Positions 7,957-16,488 are shown, counted from the first letter of the stretch. The stretch: 32,430 bases of DNA from Ktedonobacteraceae bacterium (GCA_014896635.1 JADBKA010000024.1:1-32430); one strand, 5' to 3'. Numbers and translations: made by a program. The notes: generated by a model from the letters alone, not told the origin.

Positions 7957-9333
7957 TCAGTTCGCAATGCCGACAATGCGTGCATATGCGCCGCCGGTAC
8001 TTTCAATCTGCTGCACAGTGGCAGTGTGAACATCCACTGCATATAGACCGCCATCGGCGTAGAACGTGAGCACGTTTTCGTTAAGCCAGGGTCCCAGTTC
8101 GACAAAGCGAGCAGTCGAGGAAGCCAGCAACTGCGGCTTGCCGGCATGCAACTGTGCTCCAGAGCCGTTAAGCTGGACGGTATAGAGCGCGCTATGACGC
8201 CGCCAGGGGTCCTGCGTGCCGCTTGAAAAGAGGATATAGGCCAGTGTGCGCCCGGAAGGCGAGAACATAGGAGTCGCCACCCAGCGTGTCTCGGCAATAT
8301 TGCTCGTCTGACTCTGCCGGGGGAGAACGACAGACGGTCTACTTAGTAAAGGAGGGACAGTATTGATAGTTGCGAGAAAGAGGCTGTTGGCATAGTTCAG
8401 CGTGGCCACCTCATCGGGGACACTGTGATCGGTCGGCTCCGGCACAATGCCCTGGTTGCCGGCAAAAAGCAGGCTATTACTGCGCGGTACCAGCGCCAGC
8501 GGTCCTTTTTGTAACTCCTCATCCAGGAGCGGCAGCGGTTCGCCTGCCGGAGTTTTACTCACATCCAGCGCCCACAGGCCGATCTGTACTGCATGATGAT
8601 CACCGCGATCATCGGTCAACAGTAGCATTGTATTCGATTCAGGAAAGAATGAGAAAGCGCGGAAGCAAGGGCAGGCACCGGCTGGTTGTTGATAGACCAG
8701 TTCTGTCTCTCTCAATGGCCCTGCAAAGATCCGTATCGCTCCTGCGCCATTGGCCGGGGCGGTACTCCAGGCCAGGTGCGTCCCATCGCTGCTTACTACC
8801 ATCGACGTAATGACCTGCCCTTCCGGCATTGTAGCGATTTGCTCGGCATTGCCGCTGCGCAGATCAGCCAGCCACAAACCATCACCACTGTAGAGCAACT
8901 GGCCGGACGGCAGCAGTAGAGGGGGAACAGCATAGTTATAGCTGTAGCCCGGCGCTTGCAGCAGTCTGCCAGTTCCGCCCGACGTAGGGACAGCGTACAA
9001 CTTCCCCTGCTTCTCATAGATTATCTGCTGGTGTGAGGACAATGGAAGCGGAGACGCGGGCAGCACCTGAGTCGCATGGACGAGCGGACCAGCCTGTCCC
9101 TCTGCTGTGGTAAGACCTGTCTGCGGCTTCTGCTCGGCACTGGCCTGCAACGCCTGGAATACATTATCAAAGACCAGGCCGGTAAAAAGAAGCAGGGATA
9201 GTCCGCATATGCCCAGTAGTGAGATAATGCTTACCCTGGAAAGACAGGTTCTACACGCAGAAACCTGAACCTTTTCCAGCGTAGCTTCTATTTTTTTTGT
9301 ATCCTCTGGAGAAACCTGTTCTGATTGTGTCAA
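7957..9333 (-). CDS. Membrane-anchored TolB/WD40-like beta-propeller protein
   Basis: A 458-residue protein with a short cytoplasmic head containing CRTC, one membrane helix (about 34-56, IISLLGICGLSLLLFTGLV) and a large extracytoplasmic part. From about residue 100, repeats such as GKLYAVPTSGG, DGLWLADLRSG, SSDGTHLAW and SPSGRTLAYILF match TolB-type propeller blades. The start is a TTG and the ribosome site is weak; no better start lies before the membrane segment. It probably binds a ligand or protein at the cell surface. No enzyme motif is seen. It runs in the same direction as the WD40 kinase, with the methyltransferase between them. Confidence 0.8.
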   Translation of the reverse strand: MTQSEQVSPEDTKKIEATLEKVQVSACRTCLSRVSIISLLGICGLSLLLFTGLVFDNVFQALQASAEQKPQTGLTTAEGQAGPLVHATQVLPASPLPLSSHQQIIYEKQGKLYAVPTSGGTGRLLQAPGYSYNYAVPPLLLPSGQLLYSGDGLWLADLRSGNAEQIATMPEGQVITSMVVSSDGTHLAWSTAPANGAGAIRIFAGPLRETELVYQQPAGACPCFRAFSFFPESNTMLLLTDDRGDHHAVQIGLWALDVSKTPAGEPLPLLDEELQKGPLALVPRSNSLLFAGNQGIVPEPTDHSVPDEVATLNYANSLFLATINTVPPLLSRPSVVLPRQSQTSNIAETRWVATPMFSPSGRTLAYILFSSGTQDPWRRHSALYTVQLNGSGAQLHAGKPQLLASSTARFVELGPWLNENVLTFYADGGLYAVDVHTATVQQIESTGGAYARIVGIAN

Positions 9334-9588
9334 CGCTCTTTACAACTCCAGTTCAGATCTATATTTTATGGAGGATCACAAACACGCTTTGAGGTGAGGA
9401 GCCGCTGGCACGTCCCCTCACAGGGATACTGATTGACTACTGTCTTGATTACTGTCTATTGCCTGTTATTTAGAACGCATGGGAACGGAGAGCGGTTGCA
9501 AGAGAGAGAACAGGGTTAGCTGTTTTGACAGACCAGAAACCCGTTCTTCTTTCAGTGGGAAGAATCAGAGAGCCTTTCCGTTATAACT

Positions 9589-9594
9589 TATAAT
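9589..9594 (+). promoter_or_regulatory. Possible -10 of the trans-sulfuration gene
   Basis: TATAAT matches the consensus and lies 79 bases before the ATG, but no good -35 stands 16-18 bases upstream, so an activator may be needed. The rest of the 339-base gap (9334-9588) shows no gene. Confidence 0.4.
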
Positions 9595-9609
9595 AAAGAA
9601 AGGAGAGGA

Positions 9610-9660
9610 ACAGCCTTTTTTCTTCCTCAACAGATACCTTTAATTACAAGAGAAGGCTGT
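9610..9660 (+). promoter_or_regulatory. Leader stem upstream of the trans-sulfuration gene
   Basis: ACAGCCTT (9610-9617) and AAGGCTGT (9653-9660) are perfect 8-bp arms 35 bases apart in the predicted 5' leader. The stem ends two bases before the AGGAG ribosome site at 9663-9667, so folding could affect initiation. It does not resemble the SAM riboswitch or T-box patterns I know. Confidence 0.4.
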
Positions 9661-9672
9661 CAGGAGCGTCCC

Positions 9673-10809
9673 ATGAAATTTGCAACCAGAGCTATTCACG
9701 CGGGCCAGCCGCCTGACCCAACAACAGGCGCGATCATGCCCGCGATCTACCAGACCGCAACCTATGCCCAGGCAGGCATGGGCGAACATAAAGGCTATGA
9801 ATACGCACGGACGGCCAATCCGACGCGCACAGCACTGGAAGCCTGCATCGCTTCGCTTGAGAACGGCGAATATGGGCTAGCCTTCGCCTCCGGCCTGGCG
9901 GCTGAACAGGCGGTGCTCAGCTTGCTCAGCGCGGGCGATCACATCGTTTCATGCGATGATCTCTACGGCGGCACTTACCGCCTGTTCGAGCGTATTATGG
10001 GCCGCTATCAGGTCGAGACAAGTTACGTGGCCGTTGGCAAAGTAGAAGAATACGAAAGGGCCATCCGGCCCAACACAAAACTGATCTGGCTGGAAACACC
10101 TACCAACCCGCTGCTGCGCCTGGCCGACATCCGCGCGGTCGCCGAGATTGCCCATCGCCATAACTTGCTGCTGGTAGTAGACAATACCTTCTCCAGTCCG
10201 TACTTCCAGCAACCGCTGGCGCTAGGAGCAGATATCGTGCTACACAGCACGACCAAGTACATCAACGGGCATAGCGACGTGATCGGCGGAGCCATCGTGA
10301 CCAGCAATCAGCAGGTCTATGAGGCGCTCAAATTCTATCAGAACGCCGCCGGCGGCGTCCCCGGCCCGCACGATGCCTGGCTCACCCTGCGCGGCATCAA
10401 GACGCTGGCCCTGCGCATGCGGCAGCACGAGGAGAATGCACGCGCCGTTGCCAGCTTTCTCGCCGAACACAGGCGCGTCGAGAAGGTCTATTACCCCGGC
10501 CTTCCCTCACATCCCGATCACGAACTGGCCAAGCGGCAGATGAGCGGGTTCGGCGGTATGGTCTCCTTCCAGTTTAAAGGCCAGCTCGCAGACGTGGACA
10601 GGATTGTGCGCCGCTTCAAAGTTTTCACCTTCGCCGAAAGCCTGGGCGGCGTCGAATCGCTCGTCTGCCATCCAGCCAGCATGACACATGCCTCTATTCC
10701 TGGAGAGATACGCGAGGCGCGTGGCCTGACCGATACGCTGCTGCGCCTCTCCGTCGGCATCGAAGATGTCGAGGATTTGCTGCTCGACCTGGAACAGGCC
10801 CTGGCATAA
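9673..10809 (+). CDS. Cystathionine gamma-synthase/lyase family PLP enzyme
   Basis: A 378-residue trans-sulfuration enzyme of the Cys/Met metabolism PLP family. Features include YQTATYAQ, the YEYARTANPTR segment, FASGLAAEQAVLSLLSAGDH, DNTFSSPYFQQPL with the PLP-binding Asp, and the Schiff-base Lys195 in HSTTKYINGHSDVIGG. The C-terminus shows YYPGLPSHPDHELA and ESLGGVESLVCHPASMTHA. Such enzymes form or split cystathionine between homoserine and cysteine. Sequence alone does not separate gamma-synthase, gamma-lyase and O-acetylhomoserine sulfhydrylase, so no symbol is given. AGGAG lies 5 bases before the ATG. Confidence 0.93.
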   Translation: MKFATRAIHAGQPPDPTTGAIMPAIYQTATYAQAGMGEHKGYEYARTANPTRTALEACIASLENGEYGLAFASGLAAEQAVLSLLSAGDHIVSCDDLYGGTYRLFERIMGRYQVETSYVAVGKVEEYERAIRPNTKLIWLETPTNPLLRLADIRAVAEIAHRHNLLLVVDNTFSSPYFQQPLALGADIVLHSTTKYINGHSDVIGGAIVTSNQQVYEALKFYQNAAGGVPGPHDAWLTLRGIKTLALRMRQHEENARAVASFLAEHRRVEKVYYPGLPSHPDHELAKRQMSGFGGMVSFQFKGQLADVDRIVRRFKVFTFAESLGGVESLVCHPASMTHASIPGEIREARGLTDTLLRLSVGIEDVEDLLLDLEQALA

Positions 10810-10831
10810 CGCCTCTTGCGCAAAACACAGA

Positions 10832-10864
10832 AAGGGCGCACTCATTTGACAGCCCTGCGCCCTT
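10832..10864 (+). terminator. Stem-loop after the trans-sulfuration gene
   Basis: AAGGGCGCA (10832-10840) and TGCGCCCTT (10856-10864) form a perfect 9-bp stem with a 15-base loop; with one bulge it extends to CAGAA/TTCTG. Only a weak T-tract follows. The same DNA carries the next promoter. Confidence 0.55.
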
Positions 10865-10874
10865 CTGCTATAAT
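10846..10874 (+). promoter_or_regulatory. Consensus promoter of the rpsT-rplS block
   Basis: TTGACA (10846-10851) and TATAAT (10869-10874) with exactly 17 bases between them match the sigma-70/sigma-A consensus fully. It predicts a start near 10881 and a leader of about 157 bases before rpsT. Confidence 0.88.
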
Positions 10875-10887
10875 CTACGCGCATCCA

Positions 10888-10920
10888 GACCGACAGTAAC
10901 AGGTCCGTCGGCATCTTTTT
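10888..10920 (+). promoter_or_regulatory. Possible attenuator in the rpsT leader
   Basis: CCGAC (10890-10894) can pair with GTCGG (10907-10911), ahead of CATCTTTTT. Alternatively GACC (10888-10891) pairs with GGTC (10902-10905). The two stems exclude each other. Ribosomal protein leaders are often autoregulated, so a terminator/antiterminator switch is possible here. Confidence 0.4.
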
Positions 10921-11037
10921 GAGGTTTCAGAGCCGCCCTTTCCTTCAGACTCGGAAACGCCTGGAAGCCCGCCAGGGATTGACACTGAAAATAGGCTGAG
11001 TGGAAAGGACAGACGTTCGGGGAGGATCAAGACTCAC

Positions 11038-11325
11038 ATGGCCAATACTGCATCTGCGAAAAAGCGCATGCGCCAGGAACAGAAACGCCGCGCGCACAAT
11101 CGCAGCATTAAATCACTTGTAAAAACACAGATCAACAAAGCGCGCCAGGCAATCGCGGCTCCGACTATAAGCAGCGAAGAGGCAATAGAAGCAGTCCGCC
11201 AGGCTGTAAGCGAGCTTGATCGCGCTGCCAAAAAAGGGGTTATTCATAAGAATAATGCGGCACGGCGTAAATCACGCCTGATGAAGCTGTTCAATAGCGT
11301 AAAACAGCCTGCTGCCGCAGAGTAG
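11038..11325 (+). CDS. rpsT: 30S ribosomal protein S20
   Basis: A 95-residue, very basic helical protein with the typical S20 start ANTASAKKRMRQEQKRRAHN, the central TQINKARQAI and the C-terminal KKGVIHKNNAARRKSRLMK. S20 binds 16S rRNA during assembly of the small subunit. Length fits the family. GGGGAGGA lies 11 bases before the ATG. It is first in a plus-strand block with rplS, rnhB and rlmB, served by the consensus promoter at 10846-10874. Confidence 0.96.
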   Translation: MANTASAKKRMRQEQKRRAHNRSIKSLVKTQINKARQAIAAPTISSEEAIEAVRQAVSELDRAAKKGVIHKNNAARRKSRLMKLFNSVKQPAAAE

Positions 11326-11399
11326 GTTTTCGCGCCACTGCTCGCCATGCATCTCTTCACTTTTGCTGAGCACGGAGCGCACCAGGAGGTTTTTCAGAG

Positions 11400-11870
11400 A
11401 TGGCTGATAAACAGGCCGTAACGAAGCCAGCAAGGCGAGCGTTAATCGACGCTGTTGAAAGTGCTCAGTTACGGAAAGACAGACCAGAACTCAAGTCCGG
11501 CGATACAGTTCGCCTGTATGTCAAAGTCGTTGAAGGCACCCGCGAACGGCTCCAGCCTTTTGAAGGCGTGGTCATGCGCCTGCGTGGTGGCGGCATCAAT
11601 CGCAATTTCACGGTCCGCCGCGTCACCAATGGCGTCGGGGTCGAGCGTACATTTCTTCTTCACTCCCCTCGCATCGAGAAGATCGAGGTCCTGCGCCACG
11701 CGCGCGTTCGCCGCAAGCAGCTCTACTATCTGCGCGGCCTGACCGGCAAAGCTGCGCGCCTGAAAGAACTGCGACCAATGACCAGCAAGCAGGCTGCGGA
11801 AAAGGCAGCAAAAGCAGCCGCCAGAGCTGCTGCACAGACTGAGGTCAGTGAGAGCGAGAGCGGAGAATAA
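11400..11870 (+). CDS. rplS: 50S ribosomal protein L19
   Basis: A 156-residue L19. The core (about 15-125) has [74 protein letters not shown] and GKAARLKE. L19 sits at the 30S-50S interface. The family is usually about 115 residues; this one carries an extra Ala/Lys/Glu-rich tail of about 30-40 residues. AGGAGG lies 9 bases upstream. The gap from rpsT is 74 bases and contains GCTC/GAGC and GCGC half-stems that could form a leader hairpin. The tail's last 23 bases overlap the preferred rnhB start. Confidence 0.96.
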   Translation: MADKQAVTKPARRALIDAVESAQLRKDRPELKSGDTVRLYVKVVEGTRERLQPFEGVVMRLRGGGINRNFTVRRVTNGVGVERTFLLHSPRIEKIEVLRHARVRRKQLYYLRGLTGKAARLKELRPMTSKQAAEKAAKAAARAAAQTEVSESESGE

Positions 11871-12522
11871 CAATCAACCAGCACTGCACGAAGAAATGGC
11901 CCTGTACGCACAGGGCTATTGCTTTGTGGCAGGACTCGATGAGGCAGGGCGCGGCTGCCTGGCCGGTCCCGTCGTCGCCGCCGCTGTGATGCTGCCGCTG
12001 CACGATACAGTAGCCATCACCGAGCGCCTGGCCCGGGTCAACGACTCAAAACTGCTCACCTGCGGCCAGCGCGAACGACTCTATGAGGTGATCACACAGC
12101 AGGCTATTTCCTTTGGCGTGGGTATCGGCCCGGTCGAACTCATCGACAAGCGCAATATTTTACAGGCCACCAGACAGGCGATGCGTGATGCGCTGGCGCA
12201 GCTCTCGCCGCCGCCGCAGGCATTGCTGCTCGACGCTGTGGAACTGCGCGATATCGCGTTGCCTCAACGCGCCATCATCAAAGGTGACAGGCTCTGCCTC
12301 TCCATCGCCGCTGCCTCGATCATCGCTAAAGTCACACGCGACCGTCTGATGCTTGAACTGCATAAGCAGTATCCCGACTACGGCTTCGACCGCCATAAAG
12401 GCTATGGCACTCCTGCCCACCTTGAGGCAATTCAGTGCTACGGCATCACACCACACCACCGCCGCAGCTTCTCTCCCATCCGCGAACTCTGCTACGGCCT
12501 GTTCGCCAATCTTGAGAGTTGA
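11848..12522 (+). CDS. rnhB: Ribonuclease HII
   Basis: A 224-residue enzyme that cuts the RNA strand of RNA-DNA hybrids and starts removal of single ribonucleotides from DNA. The signature [13 protein letters not shown] gives catalytic Asp31 and Glu32; LLLDAVEL gives Asp129, and [16 protein letters not shown] gives Asp165. The C-terminal [21 protein letters not shown] and [12 protein letters not shown] are family hallmarks. The GTG at 11848 overlaps the end of rplS and has a GAGG close by; an ATG at 11896 is a possible alternative. The overlap suggests translational coupling to rplS. Confidence 0.94.
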   Translation: MRARAENNNQPALHEEMALYAQGYCFVAGLDEAGRGCLAGPVVAAAVMLPLHDTVAITERLARVNDSKLLTCGQRERLYEVITQQAISFGVGIGPVELIDKRNILQATRQAMRDALAQLSPPPQALLLDAVELRDIALPQRAIIKGDRLCLSIAAASIIAKVTRDRLMLELHKQYPDYGFDRHKGYGTPAHLEAIQCYGITPHHRRSFSPIRELCYGLFANLES

Positions 12523-12525
12523 GGT

Positions 12526-13281
12526 ATGCCTGAATATATCTGGGGTCGTAACCCCATTAAAGAAACATTGCATTCAACCAGAAAAATCAAACGCATCCTG
12601 CTGGCCGAAGGACAGCGACCAACCCCGGCCATGCTCTCTCTCATGCAAGAAGCCGAGCAGAAACACATCCCACTGGAGACCGTACCGCGCGCTCGCCTCG
12701 ATCAGCTCAGCCAGGGAGCCGTCCACCAGGGCTGCCTGGCAATAGTGGAAGAGCGCAAATATGCCGATATCGACGAGATACTACGATTCGCAGCACAGAA
12801 AAATGAAGATCCTTTCCTGCTCATTCTCGATGCTATTCAGGATGTGAACAATCTCGGCTCGCTTTTGCGTACAGCCGAAGCTGCCGGAGTGCATGGCGTG
12901 ATCTTGCCGCGTCACCGCGCCGCCGAGGTGACGGCGACGGTGGTGAAAACATCGGCGGGCGCGACCGAGCACCTGCTCATCGCCCGGGAAACGAACCTGA
13001 GCCGCGCTATCGATGCTCTCAAAGAGCAGCGCATCTGGGTGATCGGACTGGCCGGAGAGGCACAGACGCTCTATACCCAGGCAGATCTGACCGGCCCGCT
13101 GGCGCTGGTAGTGGGCAATGAGGAGAAGGGCATCAGCCACCTGGTCCGCCAGCACTGCGATCTGCTGATCAGGCTGCCCATGTACGGTCACGTCAACTCC
13201 CTCAATGCCGCCGTCGCCGGCAGTATCGCGCTCTACGAGGCTCTGCGACAGCGTAAATACAATACAAGTAAAGAGAGATAA
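12526..13281 (+). CDS. rlmB: 23S rRNA (guanosine-2'-O-)-methyltransferase, TrmH/SpoU family (RlmB-like)
   Basis: A 251-residue SpoU-type methyltransferase. The N-terminal substrate-binding domain (about 1-80) starts EYIWGRNPIKETLHS, as in RlmB. The knotted catalytic domain shows motif 1 NLGSLLRTAEAAGVHGVIL with the catalytic Arg, motif 2 ALVVGNEEKGIS and motif 3 LPMYGHVNSLNAAVAGSIAL. RlmB methylates G2251 in the 23S P-loop. The assignment against other TrmH paralogues rests on the N-terminal domain. It starts three bases after the rnhB stop, with GAGG at the end of rnhB, so the two are likely co-transcribed. Confidence 0.9.
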   Translation: MPEYIWGRNPIKETLHSTRKIKRILLAEGQRPTPAMLSLMQEAEQKHIPLETVPRARLDQLSQGAVHQGCLAIVEERKYADIDEILRFAAQKNEDPFLLILDAIQDVNNLGSLLRTAEAAGVHGVILPRHRAAEVTATVVKTSAGATEHLLIARETNLSRAIDALKEQRIWVIGLAGEAQTLYTQADLTGPLALVVGNEEKGISHLVRQHCDLLIRLPMYGHVNSLNAAVAGSIALYEALRQRKYNTSKER

Positions 13282-13282
13282 G

Positions 13283-13319
13283 AGGATGTCCCCTAGTTTC
13301 TAGCCAGGAAGAACATCCT
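13283..13319 (+). terminator. Stem-loop after rlmB
   Basis: AGGATGT (13283-13289) and ACATCCT (13313-13319) enclose a loop with its own CTAG-TTT-CTAG stem. It follows the rlmB stop directly but lacks a T-run. It may act as a 3' stem or as a weak terminator. Confidence 0.45.
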
Positions 13320-13344
13320 GTTACGCCTCTGCAATACGGCGCGT

Positions 13345-13350
13345 TATAAT
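13345..13350 (+). promoter_or_regulatory. Possible -10 before the IPT-like protein gene
   Basis: TATAAT stands 41 bases before the preferred GTG start. The -35 region (TTACGC at 13321-13326, 18-base spacing) is poor. Confidence 0.45.
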
Positions 13351-13390
13351 CTTTACCAACGCTATGCAGAAAACAGGGAGTGTTTTTACC

Positions 13391-14344
13391 GTGCAAAAGT
13401 TGTTGTGGAAGTATGCTTTATTTCTTTTTTTTAGTATCACTGGATTACTCGCTTTTCCGCTGCTGTTCTTGCCAGCGCAACCGGTTCATGCTGCCGCGCT
13501 GGCCGGACCGGCAGCCGTCGATATCAGCCTGCCCGACAAAAATCTGCCGGTAGTTGGCCATCCCGGCACAAAAGTCATTATCAGCGGCCAGGGATTTGCC
13601 GCCAGTAGCGCCATCACGCTCTATCTCACAGCCGATCCTGACGCACAAAAATGCACAGCGGCCCAGGCGGCGAATATGACACAGTTTGGACAGGTTACAG
13701 CAAAAGCTGATGGCACCTTCACCCAGACCACGACTTGGCCCGCCAGCGCCGGCAACGCCACGACAGCCTACTACATCTGCGCTATTGCGGCGGCTGATAA
13801 CGTGACGGCCTTCTCACAAAAACCATTCACCGTCGCTCAGCAGCTCTCTATAGATAGCATTACGCCACAGACGGTTACGCCCGGCAGTATGGTGACGATC
13901 ACTGGGTCGAACTGGATGCCAGCACAGCCGCTGAAAGTCTCGATCTTCGCGTCCGATGGCAAAACGGCCATCGCCTATACCAGCAATGTGCAGCCACAGG
14001 TGAACGACGGATCGTTCTCTACTCAGTTACAGATACCTGCCGATACACTGCCAGGGACATACACCGTGCAGGTCACAGCGATCAAAGAGCCGACGATGAC
14101 GCTGAGCAAATCAGGTCTGGTTGTGCAGTCTGCGGCAGCTACTGCGACACCCTCCACTGCACAGCCTTCCCCGACGTCCGCCCCCCAGGCAACCGCCACC
14201 ACCGCGCCAGGCACAGCCAGTAACGGCGCCAACAGTGGCGGCGGGGGAATCATCACTCCCCTGGTCTTTGTGCTCGGCGGCGTGGGCATCGTTCTCGTTA
14301 TCATCGGCCTGACAACCTTCATCATTTATTCGCGCAAGGGATAG
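13391..14344 (+). CDS. Secreted, C-terminally anchored protein with IPT/TIG-like domains
   Basis: A 317-residue surface protein. The GTG at 13391 has GGGAG upstream and gives a clean signal peptide (residues about 3-34, ending PVHAA). An ATG at 13364 would lie almost at the transcription start. Two Ig-like regions follow: about 40-150 (GTKVIISGQGFAASSAITLYL) and about 155-245 (ITPQTVTPGSMVTITGSNW), which matches IPT/TIG folds. A Thr/Ala/Pro-rich stalk leads to one membrane helix near the C-terminus and a short RKG tail. It probably stands at the cell surface for adhesion or binding. The next gene starts 4 bases downstream. Confidence 0.85.
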   Translation: MQKLLWKYALFLFFSITGLLAFPLLFLPAQPVHAAALAGPAAVDISLPDKNLPVVGHPGTKVIISGQGFAASSAITLYLTADPDAQKCTAAQAANMTQFGQVTAKADGTFTQTTTWPASAGNATTAYYICAIAAADNVTAFSQKPFTVAQQLSIDSITPQTVTPGSMVTITGSNWMPAQPLKVSIFASDGKTAIAYTSNVQPQVNDGSFSTQLQIPADTLPGTYTVQVTAIKEPTMTLSKSGLVVQSAAATATPSTAQPSPTSAPQATATTAPGTASNGANSGGGGIITPLVFVLGGVGIVLVIIGLTTFIIYSRKG

Positions 14345-14348
14345 AACC

Positions 14349-15455
14349 ATGCAAACGGCCATCGCCCATCAACGCCTGCTCAATCAGCGGATTGCTGGTG
14401 AACAATGCACCCGGCCCGAAGAGGTGGTGCGATGGATGGGCGCTATGCAGGCACAGGATTACTTGCAGGCGCTATGGGCGATTGGTCTGCGCATGCCATC
14501 CGCCACAGCAGCAGCTATCGAACAGGCCATAGCCGATGGCAAGATTCTTCGGACCTGGCCTATGCGCGGAACGCTGCATTTCGTGCCGCCCGCAGACGCC
14601 AAATGGATGCTCCAACTCTCAGCCGCCCGCGTACTCGCCAGCGATAGGTGGCGGCTGGAGCAACTGGAACTCGATGAGGCAACCATCGAACGTGCAAAGC
14701 AGCTCTTTCACGACGCGCTGGCAGGCGGCAGGCGACTGTCTCGTCCTGCCATGATGCAACTGCTGGAAGACGCGGGGATCAGCACTGCCGGACAACGCGG
14801 CTACCACCTGCTGTGGTATATTGCTCAAACCGGTCTGATCTGCCTGGGTCCAATTGAGAACAAACGACAGACGTTCGTGCTGCTAGACGAGTGGGCGCCT
14901 CAGTCCAGGAAACTATCGCGCGAGGAATCGCTGGCTGAACTCGCCAGACGCTATATCACCAGTCATGGACCGGCAACCGTGCAGGATTTCGCCTGGTGGA
15001 CCGGGCTGACCGTCACCGAGGCTAAAAGAGGGTTTGCAGCGGCAAAGCCGGAGTGTACTGTGGAGAAGATCGAGGGCCAGGAATACTGGATAGCGCAAGA
15101 TGCTCCATCCCACAAGGCATCCGATACTTCTGATACTTCCGGCAGCTATCTGCTGCCCGGCTTTGACGAGTATCTCCTCGGCTACAAAGATCGCAGTGCC
15201 GTGCTTGCCTCAGAGCACTCGCTTGAAGTAGTACCAGGCAAAAACGGCATATTCTTCCCGACCATCGTCATGGCAGGCCGCATCGCCGGTACCTGGAAGC
15301 GCAGCGGCAAAAAGGCTCTCGAAATCCTGCTTAAACCATTCAACCAGTCTGACGAGCTAGAAACAACGGTGATCGAAGCAGCCAGAAATTATAGCAACTT
15401 TGCCGGATTGCCGTTATCATCCATCGTCATGCAGGCGAGCAACCAGGCAATCTAA
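14349..15455 (+). CDS. Winged-helix DNA-binding protein of the HTH_42 / AlkZ-like family
   Basis: A 368-residue protein that fits the HTH_42 family, which includes the AlkZ and YcaQ DNA glycosylases. The start has the family's AxxQRL pattern. Residues 33-41 read MQAQDYLQA, giving a Q-A-Q triplet at 34-36, as in the catalytic QxQ motif of AlkZ-like enzymes. Later motifs RTWPMRGTLHFV, RRYITSHGPATVQDFAWWTGL and GSYLLPGFDEYLLGYKDR are typical. AlkZ removes bulky alkylated or crosslinked bases. Whether this one is a glycosylase is inferred from the motif only. The ribosome site AAGGG overlaps the end of the previous gene. Confidence 0.82.
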   Translation: MQTAIAHQRLLNQRIAGEQCTRPEEVVRWMGAMQAQDYLQALWAIGLRMPSATAAAIEQAIADGKILRTWPMRGTLHFVPPADAKWMLQLSAARVLASDRWRLEQLELDEATIERAKQLFHDALAGGRRLSRPAMMQLLEDAGISTAGQRGYHLLWYIAQTGLICLGPIENKRQTFVLLDEWAPQSRKLSREESLAELARRYITSHGPATVQDFAWWTGLTVTEAKRGFAAAKPECTVEKIEGQEYWIAQDAPSHKASDTSDTSGSYLLPGFDEYLLGYKDRSAVLASEHSLEVVPGKNGIFFPTIVMAGRIAGTWKRSGKKALEILLKPFNQSDELETTVIEAARNYSNFAGLPLSSIVMQASNQAI

Positions 15456-15562
15456 GACGACTCGCTCCTCCAGTCCAGGAGAAGAGAAGTATGCTCTTTA
15501 CACCTGGCGTGAGAGGTTTTTCGCACAACGAGAAAGGGCGGCCGCGACTCGCTAGATTCCAT

Positions 15563-15862
15563 CTATTCTTCAGGAAAGGGCCGAAAGGTTCGAGATTCCT
15601 GGTTGAGAGTGCGGAGTGTCTGCGGTAAGTGAGAAATATTTTGTACATTGCCATCTCGCAAAATAGGGATACCATCGATGGTAACTGTCCCTCCCGCTCT
15701 GGCTATGTACTGGTATCTGCTGAAACATAACATATAAGCTAAAGGGCCTGGAACGAGTAACGTCTGCCGATCTAGGAGCGGCATGGCAAGGTACGCCCCC
15801 TGGATGACGCTAGAGCACTGCTCTGCCGGGTTTGCCTGCCTGCCTTTAACGTCTGCGCACAT
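15563..15862 (-). CDS. Uncertain hypothetical ORF, possibly a decayed gene
   Basis: A 99-residue frame with no recognised domain. Its middle (LLDRQTLLVPGPLAYMLCF, then AGGTVTIDGIPIL) reads like genuine protein, but no ribosome site precedes the ATG. Immediately upstream in another minus-strand frame is a protein-like stretch, LALVFVGSLIANILDLWLH, ending at 15846-15848. This pattern could be a broken gene lying downstream of the DUF4288 gene. The whole 15456-15957 region holds nothing firmer. Confidence 0.25.
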   Translation of the reverse strand: MCADVKGRQANPAEQCSSVIQGAYLAMPLLDRQTLLVPGPLAYMLCFSRYQYIARAGGTVTIDGIPILRDGNVQNISHLPQTLRTLNQESRTFRPFPEE

Positions 15863-15957
15863 TGTTCAGGAAGATGAACTGCTCCCTGAGATACTTTCGA
15901 TGGAGCCACAAATCCAGGATGTTCGCTATAAGGCTGCCCACAAAGACAAGAGCAAGT

Positions 15958-16305
15958 TTATATTTTTTCGTCAGACAACAAAGGCTCAAACGCGCGATAG
16001 GCTTCATAATTACGAAAATGCCGGGCGTAGAGTTCTGTCACATCAGAGAATTTCTCCTCCAGAGCAGGCTGCACATCTACCAGGTGTTTCAGTGACCAGG
16101 TGATCGTCTCGCCATACACGTTGTCATAGCTGTACTTGCTGGCAGAAACCAGAGCCTTTTGCCGCGCCTCCTCTTCAGAAGTTGCAGCAATGAGCAGGAT
16201 GCTCTCCTCGTAGAGTGGCCTGTAGTCCGGCCTGTCAGACGATGATTCCCAAAGAAGTACCGCAATATAAAATGGCAAGTTACTCTGAACGGGCTGTGCT
16301 TTCAT
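15958..16305 (-). CDS. DUF4288 family protein
   Basis: A 115-residue soluble protein matching the DUF4288 pattern as I know it: an N-terminal strand FYIAVLLWE, then YEESILLIAATSEEEARQKAL, YDNVYGETITWSLKHLVDV and a C-terminal VTELYARHFRNYEAY. These are small, mostly uncharacterised alpha/beta proteins, sometimes near toxin or immunity genes; no such partner is visible here. AAGGA lies 8 bases before the ATG. Confidence 0.75.
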   Translation of the reverse strand: MKAQPVQSNLPFYIAVLLWESSSDRPDYRPLYEESILLIAATSEEEARQKALVSASKYSYDNVYGETITWSLKHLVDVQPALEEKFSDVTELYARHFRNYEAYRAFEPLLSDEKI

Positions 16306-16488
16306 TGGCTGCGTCCTTCACAAAAAGATCAAGTCCAGTGGAAAATGGCAGAGTCCAGGTATTGCTTCGAGATCACCGGTATCGTGAGTCGGTGAAATTT
16401 TAAGCTCCGAACGGTAGCATAGAAGAGTAACAGGCAACTGCCTTCATTGCGAAAAGCAGCTACCATTTTGTGCGAACGACACTTGACA

